64,000 nucleotides of DNA, from assembly GCA_905221605.1 (NCBI GenBank), contig CAJNDS010000003.1:157501-221500 (forward strand), written 5' to 3'. Positions 56,206 to 64,000 of this stretch are shown one piece after another. Under the pieces are notes generated by a model. It was not told the DNA's origin and ran no database searches. It was given only the letters and a program-made list of their open reading frames with translations. The DNA comes from Symbiodinium natans (Eukaryota; Sar; Dinophyceae; Suessiales; Symbiodiniaceae). Both the position numbers and the translations under genes were made by a program. Each line of letters starts with the position of its first letter. Position 1 is the first letter of the stretch.

Positions 56206-56445
56206 CTAGAGGGTACTTAAGGGAGGGTTTAGGGTTTAGGGTTTAGGGTTTAGGGTTTAGGGTTTAGGGTTTAGGGTTTAGGGTTTAGGGTTTAGGGTTT
56301 AGGGTTTAGGGTTTAGGGTTTAGGGTTTAGGGTTTAGGGTTTTGGGTTTTGGGTTTTGGGTTTAGGGTGGGGGGTAGGTACCTAGGGAAGCTTAGGGAAG
56401 CTTAGGGGGCCTTAGGGAGTAGTAGGCAGTATAAGGAGCCTTGGG
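56206..56445 (-). mobile_element. Family I element, copy I3, split by a TTTAGGG tract
   Basis: Read on the minus strand relative to I2. CTAGAGGGTACTTAAGGGAG (56,206) corresponds to I2's right terminus. Then comes a 140-base TTTAGGG tract (56,228-56,368). Then GGTAGGTACCTAGGGAAGCT, AGGGGGCCTTAGGGAGTAGT (to about 56,430) continues I2's interior. In I2 only a G/C run and about ten bases separate these parts. Confidence 0.72.
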
Positions 56446-56450
56446 CGACA

Positions 56451-56530
56451 AAACCCTAAACCGTGAACCCCCCTGAACCCTCCTAAACCCTAAACCCTAA
56501 ACCCTAAACCCTAAACCCTAAACCCTAAAG
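56451..56530 (-). repeat. CCCTAAA tract
   Basis: Degenerate first 35 bases, then seven regular units. Confidence 0.92.
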
Positions 56531-56665
56531 AGCCCTTTAAGCCTCTAGCTTCTAGGATCCCACGGGTCCCTTCCAGGCGGGTTGCCGTCGGCATCGTTTC
56601 TTGATGGGCAGAAGCAGAAGCACCGTTGCTGCAGCCTCCTGTCGACAGGGGTTGAAACCCTGACG

Positions 56666-56779
56666 GGTTTAGGGTTTGGGGTTTGGGGTTTGGGGTTTGG
56701 GGTTTGGGGTTTGGGGTTTGGGGTTTGGGGTTTGGGGTTTGGGGTTTGGGGTTTAGGGTTTGGGGTTCAGGGTTTAGGG
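56666..56779 (+). repeat. TTTGGGG array
   Basis: About eleven TTTGGGG units bounded by TTTAGGG on both sides. Confidence 0.94.
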
Positions 56780-56930
56780 CCGGAACCCTACACCAAAGTA
56801 AACCCTCAACCCCCAACCCCTCAACCCTGGACTACAGATGTTTCAACTTCAGGTCGTGGGTTGTCAGCTTTCCCGAAACTTAACCCTGAAGCCCGTAGGT
56901 ATAGGGTTTAGGGCGTAGGCTGTAGGTCTT

Positions 56931-57365
56931 GACCTCATCATGGGCCCTTCTTGTGACTCAATCTCGGCATGCGGCTGATCCAATTCTCCGACCCGGCTGG
57001 GCGCGAAGCAAGACTCTGCCGACGTAAACCTTCAACCCCAAACCCTCCAACACGGGGGGCTTCTCGAAATATGGGTATTTCCCGAAATAGTGTAGCAGTA
57101 GCAGTTTTATACACCAAACAGAATACAGTCGTTTTAGCGGAAGCCCCGAACGAAGGTGACCCCATTTTCGCAGACCCCATATACCCACACCACAAAAGTC
57201 CTGAACTCCCACAAGAGGGGTACCCCGAACTTCGGGAAACCCCGATCTGTCTTCAGCGCTTTCGGTTTATGGGTTTAGGGCCTAAGGCTCTTTCCCTATG
57301 ATCACCAAAGCAGCCGGTAGCCTGCACAGGACCGAGCGGTGCGGATTCTCGGGTGAGCATTAAGT
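56931..57365. other. 430-base unique island
   Basis: Open on both strands (56,969-57,301 plus; 56,938-57,195 minus), neither recognisable. CGAAATATGGGTATTTCCCG at 57,065 is a small hairpin. No telomere-like run. Confidence 0.4.
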
Positions 57366-57714
57366 CCCTAAACCCTAAACCCAAAACCCCACCAAACGTT
57401 GAGCCCGAAGCCCCGGCCTCATCAGCCCGCACAGAAAACCTCGCCGAGGCTTGCGAAGCCCTAAACCCTAAACCCTAAAACCCAACCAGAAAAAACCCTT
57501 AACCCGAAACCCTTGTTGCATGTGTGCTGTAGTCAGAGCCCTTAATCTGGCATCTTTTGAAGTTAACAGGTGCAAGAAGGCTCAGGGTCCGCTTACGTCT
57601 CGGTCTCCGAGGAGCCTAGGAACGCAAGGGCTCCCTTTCTTGTTCAAGGTGAACTTACAAATAAGGGTTTGGTAGGGTGTAGGGCTGAGAAGCATAAGGC
57701 ACCCTCAGCCCTAA
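57366..57714. other. Degenerate CCCTAAA scraps and unique spacer
   Basis: Scraps at 57,366-57,395 and 57,459-57,512; unique 57,513-57,714. Confidence 0.55.
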
Positions 57715-57811
57715 CCTTAGGGTTTAGGGTTTAGGGTTTAGGGTTTAGGGTTTAGGGTTTAGGGTTTAGGGTTTAGGGTTTAGGGTTTAGGGTAAACCCT
57801 AAGCCCTAAAC
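57715..57811. repeat. Fusion-like TTTAGGG-to-CCCTAAA junction
   Basis: Ten TTTAGGG units (57,718-57,791), then TAAACCCTAAGCCCTAAAC. The G-then-C order is what an end-to-end telomere fusion would leave, though the right arm is only two or three units. Confidence 0.9.
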
Positions 57812-58032
57812 GGGTGTTTACCTAGTTTTGCTTCTTGGCTCTTGCTACGGAACTCACAGGTAAGCTACCACAATAAGGGCTTCGGGTTTAGGGTTTCGGG
57901 TTTGGGGAACTACACTACCTGCGATATAACTATAAACCTACAACAACTCACTTCTTAGTTCCTTAACAATTGGGAGCCCGGTTTCTTTTTTCACCCGTTC
58001 GTTCACGCATCCCTGCCAAAAGCCTCATACTG

Positions 58033-58105
58033 AAACCCTACAACTGTAAACCTCTAAACCCTAAACCCAAAACCCTGGACCCTAGACCCTAAACCCTAAA
58101 CCCTA
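58033..58105 (-). repeat. Degenerate CCCTAAA tract
   Basis: CCTCTAAA, CCCAAAA, CCCTGGA and CCCTAGA words. Further scraps of both orientations at 58,195-58,400. Confidence 0.82.
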
Positions 58106-58404
58106 CTACTACTCCAACCCAATAGCACTGCTCGGCCTGCGCTTTTCTCATTGGGCCGGTCATGTAGGTCGTCCCAGGTCTGACCAGGGACAAGATCAGG
58201 GTTGAGGGCTTAAAGGTTGTCAGGGCATGCTGGGGTTTAGAGGTCAGCCCTCAACCGAAAACCGGCCCCCAAAAAACTAAGCCCAACACCCAAAACCCTA
58301 CACCCTGAACCCTAAACTCGGCGGTTTCGGAGTTTGGGGTTTAGGACTTCGGGCGGCTTGGGGCTCCGAACCCAGGGTTTCGGGTTTGGAAATTTTGGGG
58401 TGCA

Positions 58405-58692
58405 CGAAGATTTGGGCCTTGCCCACGAAGATTGGGGCCTTGCCCACAAAGACTTTGGGCCGTGCCCACAGAGACTTTGGGCCTTGCCCACAAAGATTTT
58501 GGCCTTGCCCACGGACATTTGGGCCACAAAGAAATTGGGCCTTGCCCACGAAGATTTGGGCCTTGCCCACGAAGATTGAGGCCTTGCCCACAAAGATTTG
58601 GGCCTTGCCGGCCTTGCCCACGAAGATTTTGGCCTTGCTTGCCCACGAAGACTTGGGTGTTGCCCTCGAAGATTTGGGCCTTGCCCTACGAA
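58405..58692. repeat. Minisatellite, unit about 23 bp (GGGCCTTGCCCACGAAGATT)
   Basis: About twelve units of 19-30 bases sharing GCCTTGCCCACNAAGA. Period varies, so frames on both strands (ALPTKIW, GKAQIFV) stay open in short patches. The 152-codon minus-strand frame is repeat-derived. Confidence 0.9.
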
Positions 58693-58747
58693 GACCGTTC
58701 AGGTTTAAATTTCTATATGATAGAGAGGGTTTTGGGTTTTGGGTTAG

Positions 58748-58847
58748 GATGTTCACCCTTTACTAAGACTAACAGTCCTTAATAAGGATTCTAGTGCCCC
58801 CTATTACAATCCCTATTCAGGACTGTTAGTATGAAGGGGAAAATCCC
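58748..58847 (+). mobile_element. Family A element, copy A4
   Basis: GGATGTTCACCCTTTACTAA then AACAGTCCTTAATAAGGATT is inverted as AATCCCTATTCAGGACTGTT then AGTATGAAGGGG. The loop CTAGTGCCCCCTATTAC matches A3's loop. 100 bp, non-coding. Confidence 0.75.
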
Positions 58848-59006
58848 AAGTTCAGGGCTTAGTATTTGGGGTGTGGTTGGGGCCTTGGGTATAAGGATTT
58901 AGACTTCAGGCCACCTCAAGACCACGTATGTGTGGATTGCAGCTCCCAGGACCCTGTCCCTACCAAACATATGAATCATGACATGGCCTTCAAAACCCTA
59001 ACCCCT
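58848..59006. other. Unique spacer
   Basis: No repeats or recognisable frame. Confidence 0.45.
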
Positions 59007-59188
59007 CCCCCCCCCCCCCCAAAAAAAAACTAAACAAAAAGAAACGAAGCCCCTAAAGCCCCCAAAAAGCCCCCCTAAAAAGCCCCTAAAAAGCGTCTAA
59101 AGAGCCCCTAAACCCTAAACCCTAAACCCTGAACCCTGAACCCTAAACCCTAAACCCTAAACCCTAAACCCTAAACCCTAAACCCTAA
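59007..59188 (-). repeat. Poly-C/poly-A motif, AAAAAGCCCC words and CCCTAAA tract
   Basis: A run of C, nine A, CTAAACAAAAAGAAACG; then AAAAAGCCCC(CCT) words (59,050-59,100); then CCCTAAA/CCCTGAA units to 59,188. Confidence 0.88.
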
Positions 59189-59273
59189 AGGACCTAAACG
59201 CCTGAACCAGAACATGGCCTCAGGCAGGGACCAGCGGAGGTCCCCGGGGCCGCAGCCAGGATCGACCTGATCA

Positions 59274-59690
59274 GGGTTTAGGGTTTAGGGTTTAGGGGTG
59301 TTTAGGGTTTAGGGTGTTTAGGGTGTTTAGGGTTTAGGGTTTAGGGTTTAGGGGTGTTTAGGGTTTTGGGAAGTTTAGGGTTTAGGGTTTAGGGTTTAGG
59401 GTTTAGGGTTTAGGGTTTAGGGTTTAGGGTTTAGGGTTTAGGGTTTAGGGTTTAGGGGGTTTTGGGGGGTTTAGGGTTTTTGGGGGGGTTTAGGGTTTAG
59501 GGGGTTTAGGGTGTTTAGGGTTTTTTGGGGGGGTTTAGGGTTTAGGGGTGTTTAGGGCTTAGGGAAGTTTAGGTTTGGGGTTTAGGCTTTAGGGTGTTTA
59601 GGGTTTAGGGGTGTTTAGGGTTTAGGGAAGTTGAGGGTTTAGGGTTTAGGGTTTGGGGCGTTTAGGGTTTAGGGGTGTTTAGGGTTTAGG
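59274..59690 (+). repeat. 417-base TTTAGGG tract with TGTTTAGGG variants
   Basis: Regular core (59,375-59,455), flanked by recurring GGGGTGTTTAGGG, GAAGTTTAGGG and TTTTGGGGGG variants that form a loose 20-25 base higher-order pattern. Confidence 0.93.
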
Positions 59691-59767
59691 GATTGAGCGC
59701 GGTGACGGGCATATCGCAGAATGTAATGCGGAAAGCCACTAAACACAGCAATTCCAGGATGAGGTTC

Positions 59768-59940
59768 CCCTAAACCCTGAACCCTAAACCTTGTACCCTA
59801 AACCTTGTACCCTAAACCCTAAGCCCTAAACCCTAAAACCTAACCCTAAACCCTAAACCCTAAACCCTAAACCCTAAACCCTAAACCCTAAACCCTAAAC
59901 CCTAAACCCTAAACCCTAAACTCCCTAGACCCTAAACCTT
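59768..59940 (-). repeat. CCCTAAA tract
   Basis: CCTTGTACCCTAAA is repeated twice at the left; then about sixteen regular units with one CCTAACC; degenerate end. Confidence 0.94.
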
Positions 59941-60060
59941 GGGGGTTACGGTCAGGGCTGGGGTCCATGGGGTTCGGGCAGTTTTAGAGCTCTGACTGCT
60001 CGAGGCGAATCCCAGAATCAGGGACAACGAGGGACGAGCGTCGTAAATACTCCAATTAAA

Positions 60061-60340
60061 TTTAGGGTTTAGGGTTCAGGGTTCAGGGTTCAGGGTTCAG
60101 GGTCTAGGGTCTAGGGTTTAGGGTTTGAGGTTTAGGGGGTTTAGGGGGTTTAGGGGGTTTAGGGGGTTTAGGGGGTTTAGGGGGTTTAGGGGGTTTAGGG
60201 GGTTTAGGGGGTTTAGGGGGTTGAGGGGGTTTAGGGGGTTTAGGGGGTTTAGGGGGTTGAGGGGGTTGAGGGGGTTGAGGGGGTTGAGGGGGTTGAGGGG
60301 GTTGAGGGGGTTGAGGGGGTTGAGGGGGTTGAGGGTTTAG
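60061..60340 (+). repeat. TTCAGGG block, then TTTAGGGGG and TTGAGGGGG nonamers
   Basis: Four TTCAGGG and two TCTAGGG (60,072-60,115), then about fourteen TTTAGGGGG (60,131-60,255) interrupted by one TTGAGGGGG, then nine TTGAGGGGG to 60,330. The frame RGFRGF/RGLRGL is a translation of the nonamer. Confidence 0.95.
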
Positions 60341-60382
60341 GGTGCCGTGCGTGCATGCCGTGGCGTCTCGGGATCCGAGGTC

Positions 60383-60610
60383 TGGGCCCTCAATTTGAGT
60401 CCCATTTTATATAACCCTTATGTACATGAAGTAGGGTTTCTATTTCTTGTATCCCCCAAAAGGACACCCAATATATACACTCACCAATATTGAAAAGGAA
60501 CCTTATATACACTCACCAATAACAGCAATATAACCCTTATGTATATAACGAGGGCCCATACTTTGGATCCCTATACAAAAAGGGTAAGGGGACCATACTA
60601 AGGGCCCCTG
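60383..60610 (+). mobile_element. Family E element, copy E3, interrupted by a D element
   Basis: GGGCCCTCAATTTGAGTCCC at the left, then after D2: GAGGGCCCATACTTTGGATC, AAGGGTAAGGGGACCATACT and AAGGGCCCCTGGTTCCAACC, all matching E4 (62,455-62,577). E4 has no D sequence between its two halves. Confidence 0.7.
60433..60537 (+). mobile_element. Family D element, copy D2, nested in E3
   Basis: Aligns with D1 from AGGGTTT to AATATAA. TATAACCCTTATGTA, 15 bases, occurs at 60,410-60,424 and 60,529-60,543, bracketing most of D2. The exact border between D and duplicated E sequence is uncertain. Confidence 0.7.
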
Positions 60611-60895
60611 GTTCCAACCGTAGGTTTAGGGTAGGGTTTCGGTTCTCGCCCCAGGCCCCCTGCAACGCTAAGCCTGAACCAGTGATCCAGGGCCTGCTGC
60701 GCCAGTAGGGCCTCGATCCTCCAGACTCTAGACTCTAGCAATCCCCCCCCCCCCCCCCAAGTGAAGGGCCACAACTCCAAACCCTAAACCCCTTAAGCCC
60801 TAAATCCCGCCAAGCCGGCCAAGCCTTAAAACCCCAAACCCTGAAGCCCAAAACCCTAAACCCTAAAACCTAAGCCCAAAACCCGAACCCAGCAT
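60611..60895. other. Unique spacer, poly-C run, degenerate CCCTAAA
   Basis: Unique to about 60,740, C run at 60,743-60,758, degenerate CCCTAAA words 60,777-60,895. Confidence 0.55.
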
Positions 60896-60975
60896 CCTCA
60901 CTCGTGCGCCTCGGGGGGCAGCGACCGACTGCGAGGGAAAGCGGGGCTCGGGGCTTAGGGCTTTGGGATTTCCAG

Positions 60976-61083
60976 GGGCCCAAAAAACCACATGGACATA
61001 AGGATCCTCTTTCGGAATCCCCCTTATAGGGGCCCGTATACCCCATCAGTAGGATCCCTATGCTTATGTGGTTCTTTGGGACC
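60976..61083. mobile_element. 108-bp TIR element M
   Basis: 60,976-61,008 (CCCAAAAAACCACATGGACA then TAAGGATCCT) is inverted at 61,051-61,083 with about six mismatches in 33. The loop is CTTATAGGGGCCCGTATACC. Single copy in this window. Confidence 0.68.
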
Positions 61084-61094
61084 ACTTAATTTCG

Positions 61095-61146
61095 GGCGCG
61101 CCAAACGGAAGCTTGTTCTGAGTGGCCCGCGTTAGTTTGCAGAACC
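61095..61146 (+). repeat. Dispersed repeat P, copy P2
   Basis: GGCGCGCCAAACGGAAGC and CGCGTTAGTTTGCAGAACC match P1 (13,724-13,771). Confidence 0.45.
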
Positions 61147-61163
61147 AAACACCTCAGCCAGCT

Positions 61164-61233
61164 CTTTGTATACTAATAGTAGATAATCCCAAAACCTATG
61201 TATTCATTGTGATGATTTAAGGCCCCTATATTA
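61164..61233 (-). mobile_element. Family G element, partial copy G4
   Basis: On the minus strand: TATAGGGGCCTTAA at the end near 61,233, then GGTTTTGGGATTATC and TACTATTAGTATA, matching G1's left half. The right terminus is not found. Confidence 0.5.
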
Positions 61234-61471
61234 CCCGCAACCGCAAGAGCTTATGGGACTGACACCACCAGAATTAAATTCAGGGGTGCTAGGTTCGGGA
61301 GCGCTGACAATACATCGGATCAGAACTCTGAACCCTGAAGCCCTAAAACCTTGAACCCCAACAGCATTCAACTAGGAATGGCAGCCCCATATACACCTAT
61401 GGACCTGCAAGCATAACCCCAAAAACCCCTTTCCGGCCTAACACCCTAAAAGCTCTGCAGACCTAGAGGCG
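61234..61471. other. Mostly unique spacer
   Basis: Degenerate CCCTGAA words at 61,325-61,360 and 61,420-61,460. Confidence 0.5.
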
Positions 61472-61590
61472 TAAACCCTAAACCCTAAACCCTAAATCCT
61501 AAACCCCATAAACCCCAAACCCTAATGAACCCTAAACCCTGATAAACCCTAAACCCTAAACTCTCAACCCTAAACCCTGCAGGCCCAAAA
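61472..61590 (-). repeat. CCCTAAA tract
   Basis: Regular, then CCCCATAAA, CCCTAATGAA and CCCTGATAAA variants. Confidence 0.9.
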
Positions 61591-61632
61591 ACCCCACAAT
61601 CTCGCGAGCCGAGGTTGGCCCTTGAAACCCTA

Positions 61633-61755
61633 CGAAAGATACGGGTTTACGAGAATAGGGGGCCCCTGATATAGAGGGTATAGGGTTTAGGGTTTAGGGT
61701 TTAGGCCCCCATAATACTAGGATCCCCTTGTAAATTCGGAAACCCACATATTTCG
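61633..61755. mobile_element. 123-bp TIR element N with three TTTAGGG units inside
   Basis: CGAAAGATACGGGTTTACGA at the left pairs with the right end, whose complement reads CGAAATATGTGGGTTTCCGA. At 61,681-61,705 the interior holds three TTTAGGG units between TATA and GGCCCCCATA. Confidence 0.6.
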
Positions 61756-61875
61756 AAGCATCCTCTTCCAGGGGTTTAGGGCTCCCTAACCCTTTAGGGT
61801 TTGAGGGATTTCAAACCTGGTGCCTCTCCCAAGGGTCGCCCATGCTCTCCGGGGCTGGCGGAGGCCTCCGGCTGA
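61756..61875. other. Unique spacer
   Basis: No recognisable feature. Confidence 0.45.
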
Positions 61876-62160
61876 GGGTTTAGGGTTTAGGGTTTAGGGT
61901 TTAGGGTTTAGGGTTTAGGGTTTAGGGCTTAGGGCTTAGGGCTTAGGGTTTAGGGTTGGGGTTTCGGGCTTCGGGTTTCGGGATTAGGGTTTAGGGTTTA
62001 GGGTTTAGGGTTTAGGGTTTAGGGTTTAGGGTTTCGGGTTCCGGGTTCCGGGTTCCGGGTTCCGGGTTCCGGGTTCGGTTCTGAGTGTTGGGTGGGTTTA
62101 GGGTTAGGACTGAGGATGGAGCCTTGAGGGTTGTGGGTTGTGGGTTTAGGGTTGTCTGGG
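61876..62160 (+). repeat. TTTAGGG tract with TTCCGGG block
   Basis: Regular, TTAGGGC (three), TTTCGGG, regular, then six TTCCGGG (62,037-62,078), and a degenerate end with TTGTGGG. Confidence 0.93.
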
Positions 62161-62454
62161 GCGCGGCCATTCCTTAGCCCCCAGGCCTTTTGGGCTGCTT
62201 CGAAAGCTACTCCTCGTCTAACATCGCCTCGAACTTCGCACCCCCCCGAAATTGGTAGCCCAGTTACCACACTACAGTTCATGGTGCTCTTCTGGGTGTT
62301 GGTTACTTCTACAAGGGAACCTAGAACCCCAGCAGTGCAGAACGGCACCACTGGGCTAGGCAACCCCACAACCCTCAGCCCTAAGCCCTAAAACCCGAAA
62401 ACCTCAACCCTCAACCTCGAGTGCCTGAACCTGAAGGATATCAGGGGATCCCAA
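62161..62454. other. Unique spacer open on both strands
   Basis: Frames of 86 codons (+) and 116 codons (-) overlap and match nothing. CCCTAAG scraps at 62,380-62,415. Confidence 0.4.
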
Positions 62455-62577
62455 GTATGGGCCCTCAAGTTGGGTCCCCTGGTATAAAACTATACACTAT
62501 ACATAATGAGGGCCCATACGTCGGATCCCTTTAAATCCCTTTAACCAGGGGTAAGGGACCATACGAAGGGCCCATGG
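62455..62577 (+). mobile_element. Family E element, copy E4 (uninterrupted)
   Basis: TATGGGCCCTCAAGTTGGGT, ATAATGAGGGCCCATACGTC and GGGACCATACGAAGGGCCCA. The right end inverted (ATGGGCCCTTCGTATGGTCC) resembles the left end, so imperfect TIRs are likely. Confidence 0.68.
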
Positions 62578-62704
62578 TTCCAACCTTAGATCAAACCATG
62601 CTTTAGGACAGGTCCTTTAGTGGTTGTGTAGGGCTTACGTCCTCAATGGGACGCCCATGGGATGCCCACCCTGAACCCTGTAAACCTAAGGAACCCCGAA
62701 ATTT

Positions 62705-62836
62705 TGGGTTTAGGGTTTAGGGTTTAAGGTTTAGGGTTTTAGGGTTTCAGGGCTTTAGGGTTTTAGGGTTTTCTGGGGTTAAAGGGTTTTAGGGTGTTAG
62801 GGTTTTAGGGTTTTTGGGTAAACCCTAAACCCCATC
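62705..62836. repeat. TTTAGGG/TTTTAGGG tract ending in inverted CCCTAAA
   Basis: Mixed TTTAGGG, TTTTAGGG and TTTTTGGG, then TAAACCCTAAACCCC at 62,820. A G-then-C junction like 57,792. Confidence 0.88.
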
Positions 62837-62931
62837 CCCTAGACGTAGTCAGCTGTGGGCCTGGCCATGGACGCGGCGGCCATCGGTGTTTGAAGCAGTC
62901 CATCCATAGAACAGGTGCCGATTTGGGATAT

Positions 62932-63030
62932 AGCGTTTACGGTTTGGGGTTTGGGGTTTAGGGTTTAGGGCTGACGGTTTGAAGTTTAGGGCCGGGTTTA
63001 GGGTTTGGGGTTTAGCTTGGGGTTTGTGCA
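62932..63030 (+). repeat. Degenerate TTTAGGG/TTTGGGG tract
   Basis: TTTACGG, TTTGGGG, TTTAGGG and TTGAAG words. Confidence 0.85.
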
Positions 63031-63335
63031 TGGGGTGTTGAGTTCCTTTAAGGGCTTGAGTTTGGGATCTACAGGGTGTTAGGATTTGGGGCTGGGCGGC
63101 TCTGCTTTGGAGCTGTGCTTCTCAGCACGTTTTGCTTCCTGGCTTGTCACAGCTTCCGTGCAAAACAGACAACTCAGACACAAGAAAAGGCAAAGCCCCA
63201 AAAACCTAAGGGCCCAAGTACCCATGCAGTACTTGGTAGCCCAACAACCATGTTCTTAATAAGGGTACCCCTTTTGGGGTTGGTCACGTTGAACCAACAA
63301 GAGGCAAAAGGGCACCACGAGTATCTACGTGGGCA
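63031..63335. other. Unique spacer with an unassigned 88-codon frame
   Basis: The + strand frame 63,076-63,342 starts MLGFGAGRLCFGAVLLSTFC with a hydrophobic stretch of about 20 residues that could imitate a signal peptide, then a basic tail. No family is recognised, and the frame ends shortly before a CCCTAAA scrap at 63,336. Confidence 0.3.
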
Positions 63336-63419
63336 ACCCTAAACCCTAAACCCCAAAGCCACCAAAAAGGCCCCTCTAAGGCCAGAGCATATACCACATA
63401 GACAGGGCCGAGGGCGCAG

Positions 63420-63605
63420 GATTCAAGGTTTTGGGTCTACGGTTTTGGGAAATCCCACCCTAAACCCTAAACCCTAAATCCTAAACCCCAAACCCTAAGC
63501 GGAGTCGACCCCACCACACTCGAGCCATCCCCGAAGTCGTTAGCGTCTAGAGCCTGCGAGAAGTAGGGTTTAAGCTTTACCCTAAGCTTTAGGGTTTAGG
63601 GGTGG
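63420..63605. repeat. Degenerate scraps of both orientations
   Basis: G-strand words near 63,430; CCCTAAA at 63,460-63,500; TAGGGTTTAAGCTTTACCCT and TTTAGGGTTTAGGGG at 63,565-63,602. Confidence 0.75.
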
Positions 63606-64000
63606 CGGCCCCAATCCCCAATTGCCCTAAACTCCCTGATCCCTTTGGGAGGTATCTAAGGTAGCTAAGGTAGTGTACCCGCCACCCGAGAGGGAGCGCC
63701 TTGAGTCGATCGGTGGGCGGCGGATTCGTCAGCTCCTCACATTTCGGATTGTTGGCCTTGCTGATTCAGGGTCTGTGGGGGTTGGGTTGGGGTGAGGGGG
63801 TTGGGCGAGGTGGTGACAGGGGGGAGGGGGGGTGGAAAGCTGGCAGGGGTTGTGGGCGGGGCGATGAGGAGAGGGTGGGCGGGGTGGAGGTCGGATCTTT
63901 TCACCCAGGATGTGTTCTTCCTGGGAGTCTTTTGGCACATCTCGGGTAGCGCCTGCGTCTGAGTAGGTTTCTGGCCATGCCTTACGGTCCCCAGGCCTTC
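63606..64000. other. Unique right end of the window, G-rich
   Basis: No telomere-like units. 63,775-63,895 is purine-rich (GGGGTTGGG, GGGCGGGG words), so frames on both strands stay open. Nothing recognised. Confidence 0.45.

Noticed and set aside
58298-58782. Overlapping frames with GKAQIFV and ALPTKIW repeats
   Set aside because: Derived from the 23-bp minisatellite, open on both strands, with irregular unit length that breaks the frame.
60125-60340. RGFRGF/RGLRGL frame resembling an Arg-Gly-rich protein
   Set aside because: Pure translation of the TTTAGGGGG and TTGAGGGGG nonamers.
60640-60730. A-box match TGGCGCAGCAGG and GGTTCA on the minus strand
   Set aside because: A fits the A-box consensus, but the B-box match is poor and only about 24 bases downstream.
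1-64000. Chromosome end or subtelomere
   Set aside because: Tracts are short, in both orientations and spread evenly, with unique sequence at both window ends. No tract runs to an end.
1-64000. Dinoflagellate spliced-leader relics (TTTTGGCTCAAG-type words)
   Set aside because: Looked for on both strands by eye and not found. Words like CTTGAGCC occur without the rest of the leader.
1-64000. CRISPR arrays
   Set aside because: Repeated heptamers with spacers between tracts could superficially suggest repeat-spacer structure, but tract lengths, orientation and spacer lengths vary widely and there are no cas-like genes.
1-64000. Nanochromosomes joined end to end (each spacer capped by CCCTAAA at left and TTTAGGG at right)
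   Set aside because: Orientations along the window do not alternate in that order. Many neighbouring tracts have the same orientation.

Overview
This 64 kb window is eukaryotic nuclear DNA made mostly of interstitial telomere-like sequence. Heptamers of the TTTAGGG / CCCTAAA type and their one-base variants occur in well over a hundred separate tracts from end to end, in both orientations. Most are separated by only 50-400 bases of unrelated sequence. TTTAGGG is the telomere unit of plants, many green algae, dinoflagellates and some other protists. The sequence alone does not identify the organism. I found no dinoflagellate spliced-leader relict, no rRNA, no acceptable tRNA and no protein domain I recognise. 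A large, gene-poor, repeat-rich algal or protist genome fits best; this is inference.

No protein-coding gene can be called with confidence. Nearly all long open frames are translations of repeats (FGVWGLG, YRVYRV, GPGPGP, RGFRGF and similar). Frames in the non-repetitive islands are short, often open on both strands, and show no recognisable motif. The longest telomere-free island is about 28,435-29,235; it holds one 88-codon frame, listed at low confidence.

Layout. 1-9,100: dense alternating tracts of both orientations with poly-C/poly-G runs, a long inverted repeat at 3,052-3,162 and the first small dispersed elements. 9,100-24,000: longer unique islands, small terminal-inverted-repeat (TIR) elements and large tracts (7,395-7,690, 20,456-20,662, 21,353-21,900). 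24,000-31,400: several element families, a TGTCGCGG repeat island (26,216-26,576), a CCCTGG satellite (27,465-28,215) and a 640-base TTTGGGG array (30,738-31,381). 31,400-45,800: more elements, stepwise variant arrays (33,133-33,395) and a 423-base TIR element inside a CCCTAAA tract (36,008-36,430). 45,800-64,000: tracts flanked by direct repeats, octamer and nonamer arrays (55,392-56,066, 60,131-60,330), minisatellites and nested elements.

Between the tracts I found at least nine families of very small (about 75-200 bp) elements resembling MITEs, named A, C, D, E, F, G, H, I and J, plus several singletons. Families were defined by comparing copies within this window. Family F has TIRs and matching 4-bp target duplications at three of four copies.

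The main biological hint is how telomere-like tracts relate to flanking DNA. Several lie between direct repeats of non-telomeric sequence (for example 16 bp at 55,079/55,162, 11 bp at 46,208/46,376 and 9 bp at 24,852/24,960). One interrupts a dispersed element whose paralogue lacks the tract (I3 at 56,206-56,445 against I2 at 33,511-33,680). This suggests that telomere-type DNA was inserted repeatedly at broken or staggered sites, then expanded and homogenised locally into variant blocks. The mechanism is inference; the flanking repeats and the filled/empty comparison are visible in the sequence.
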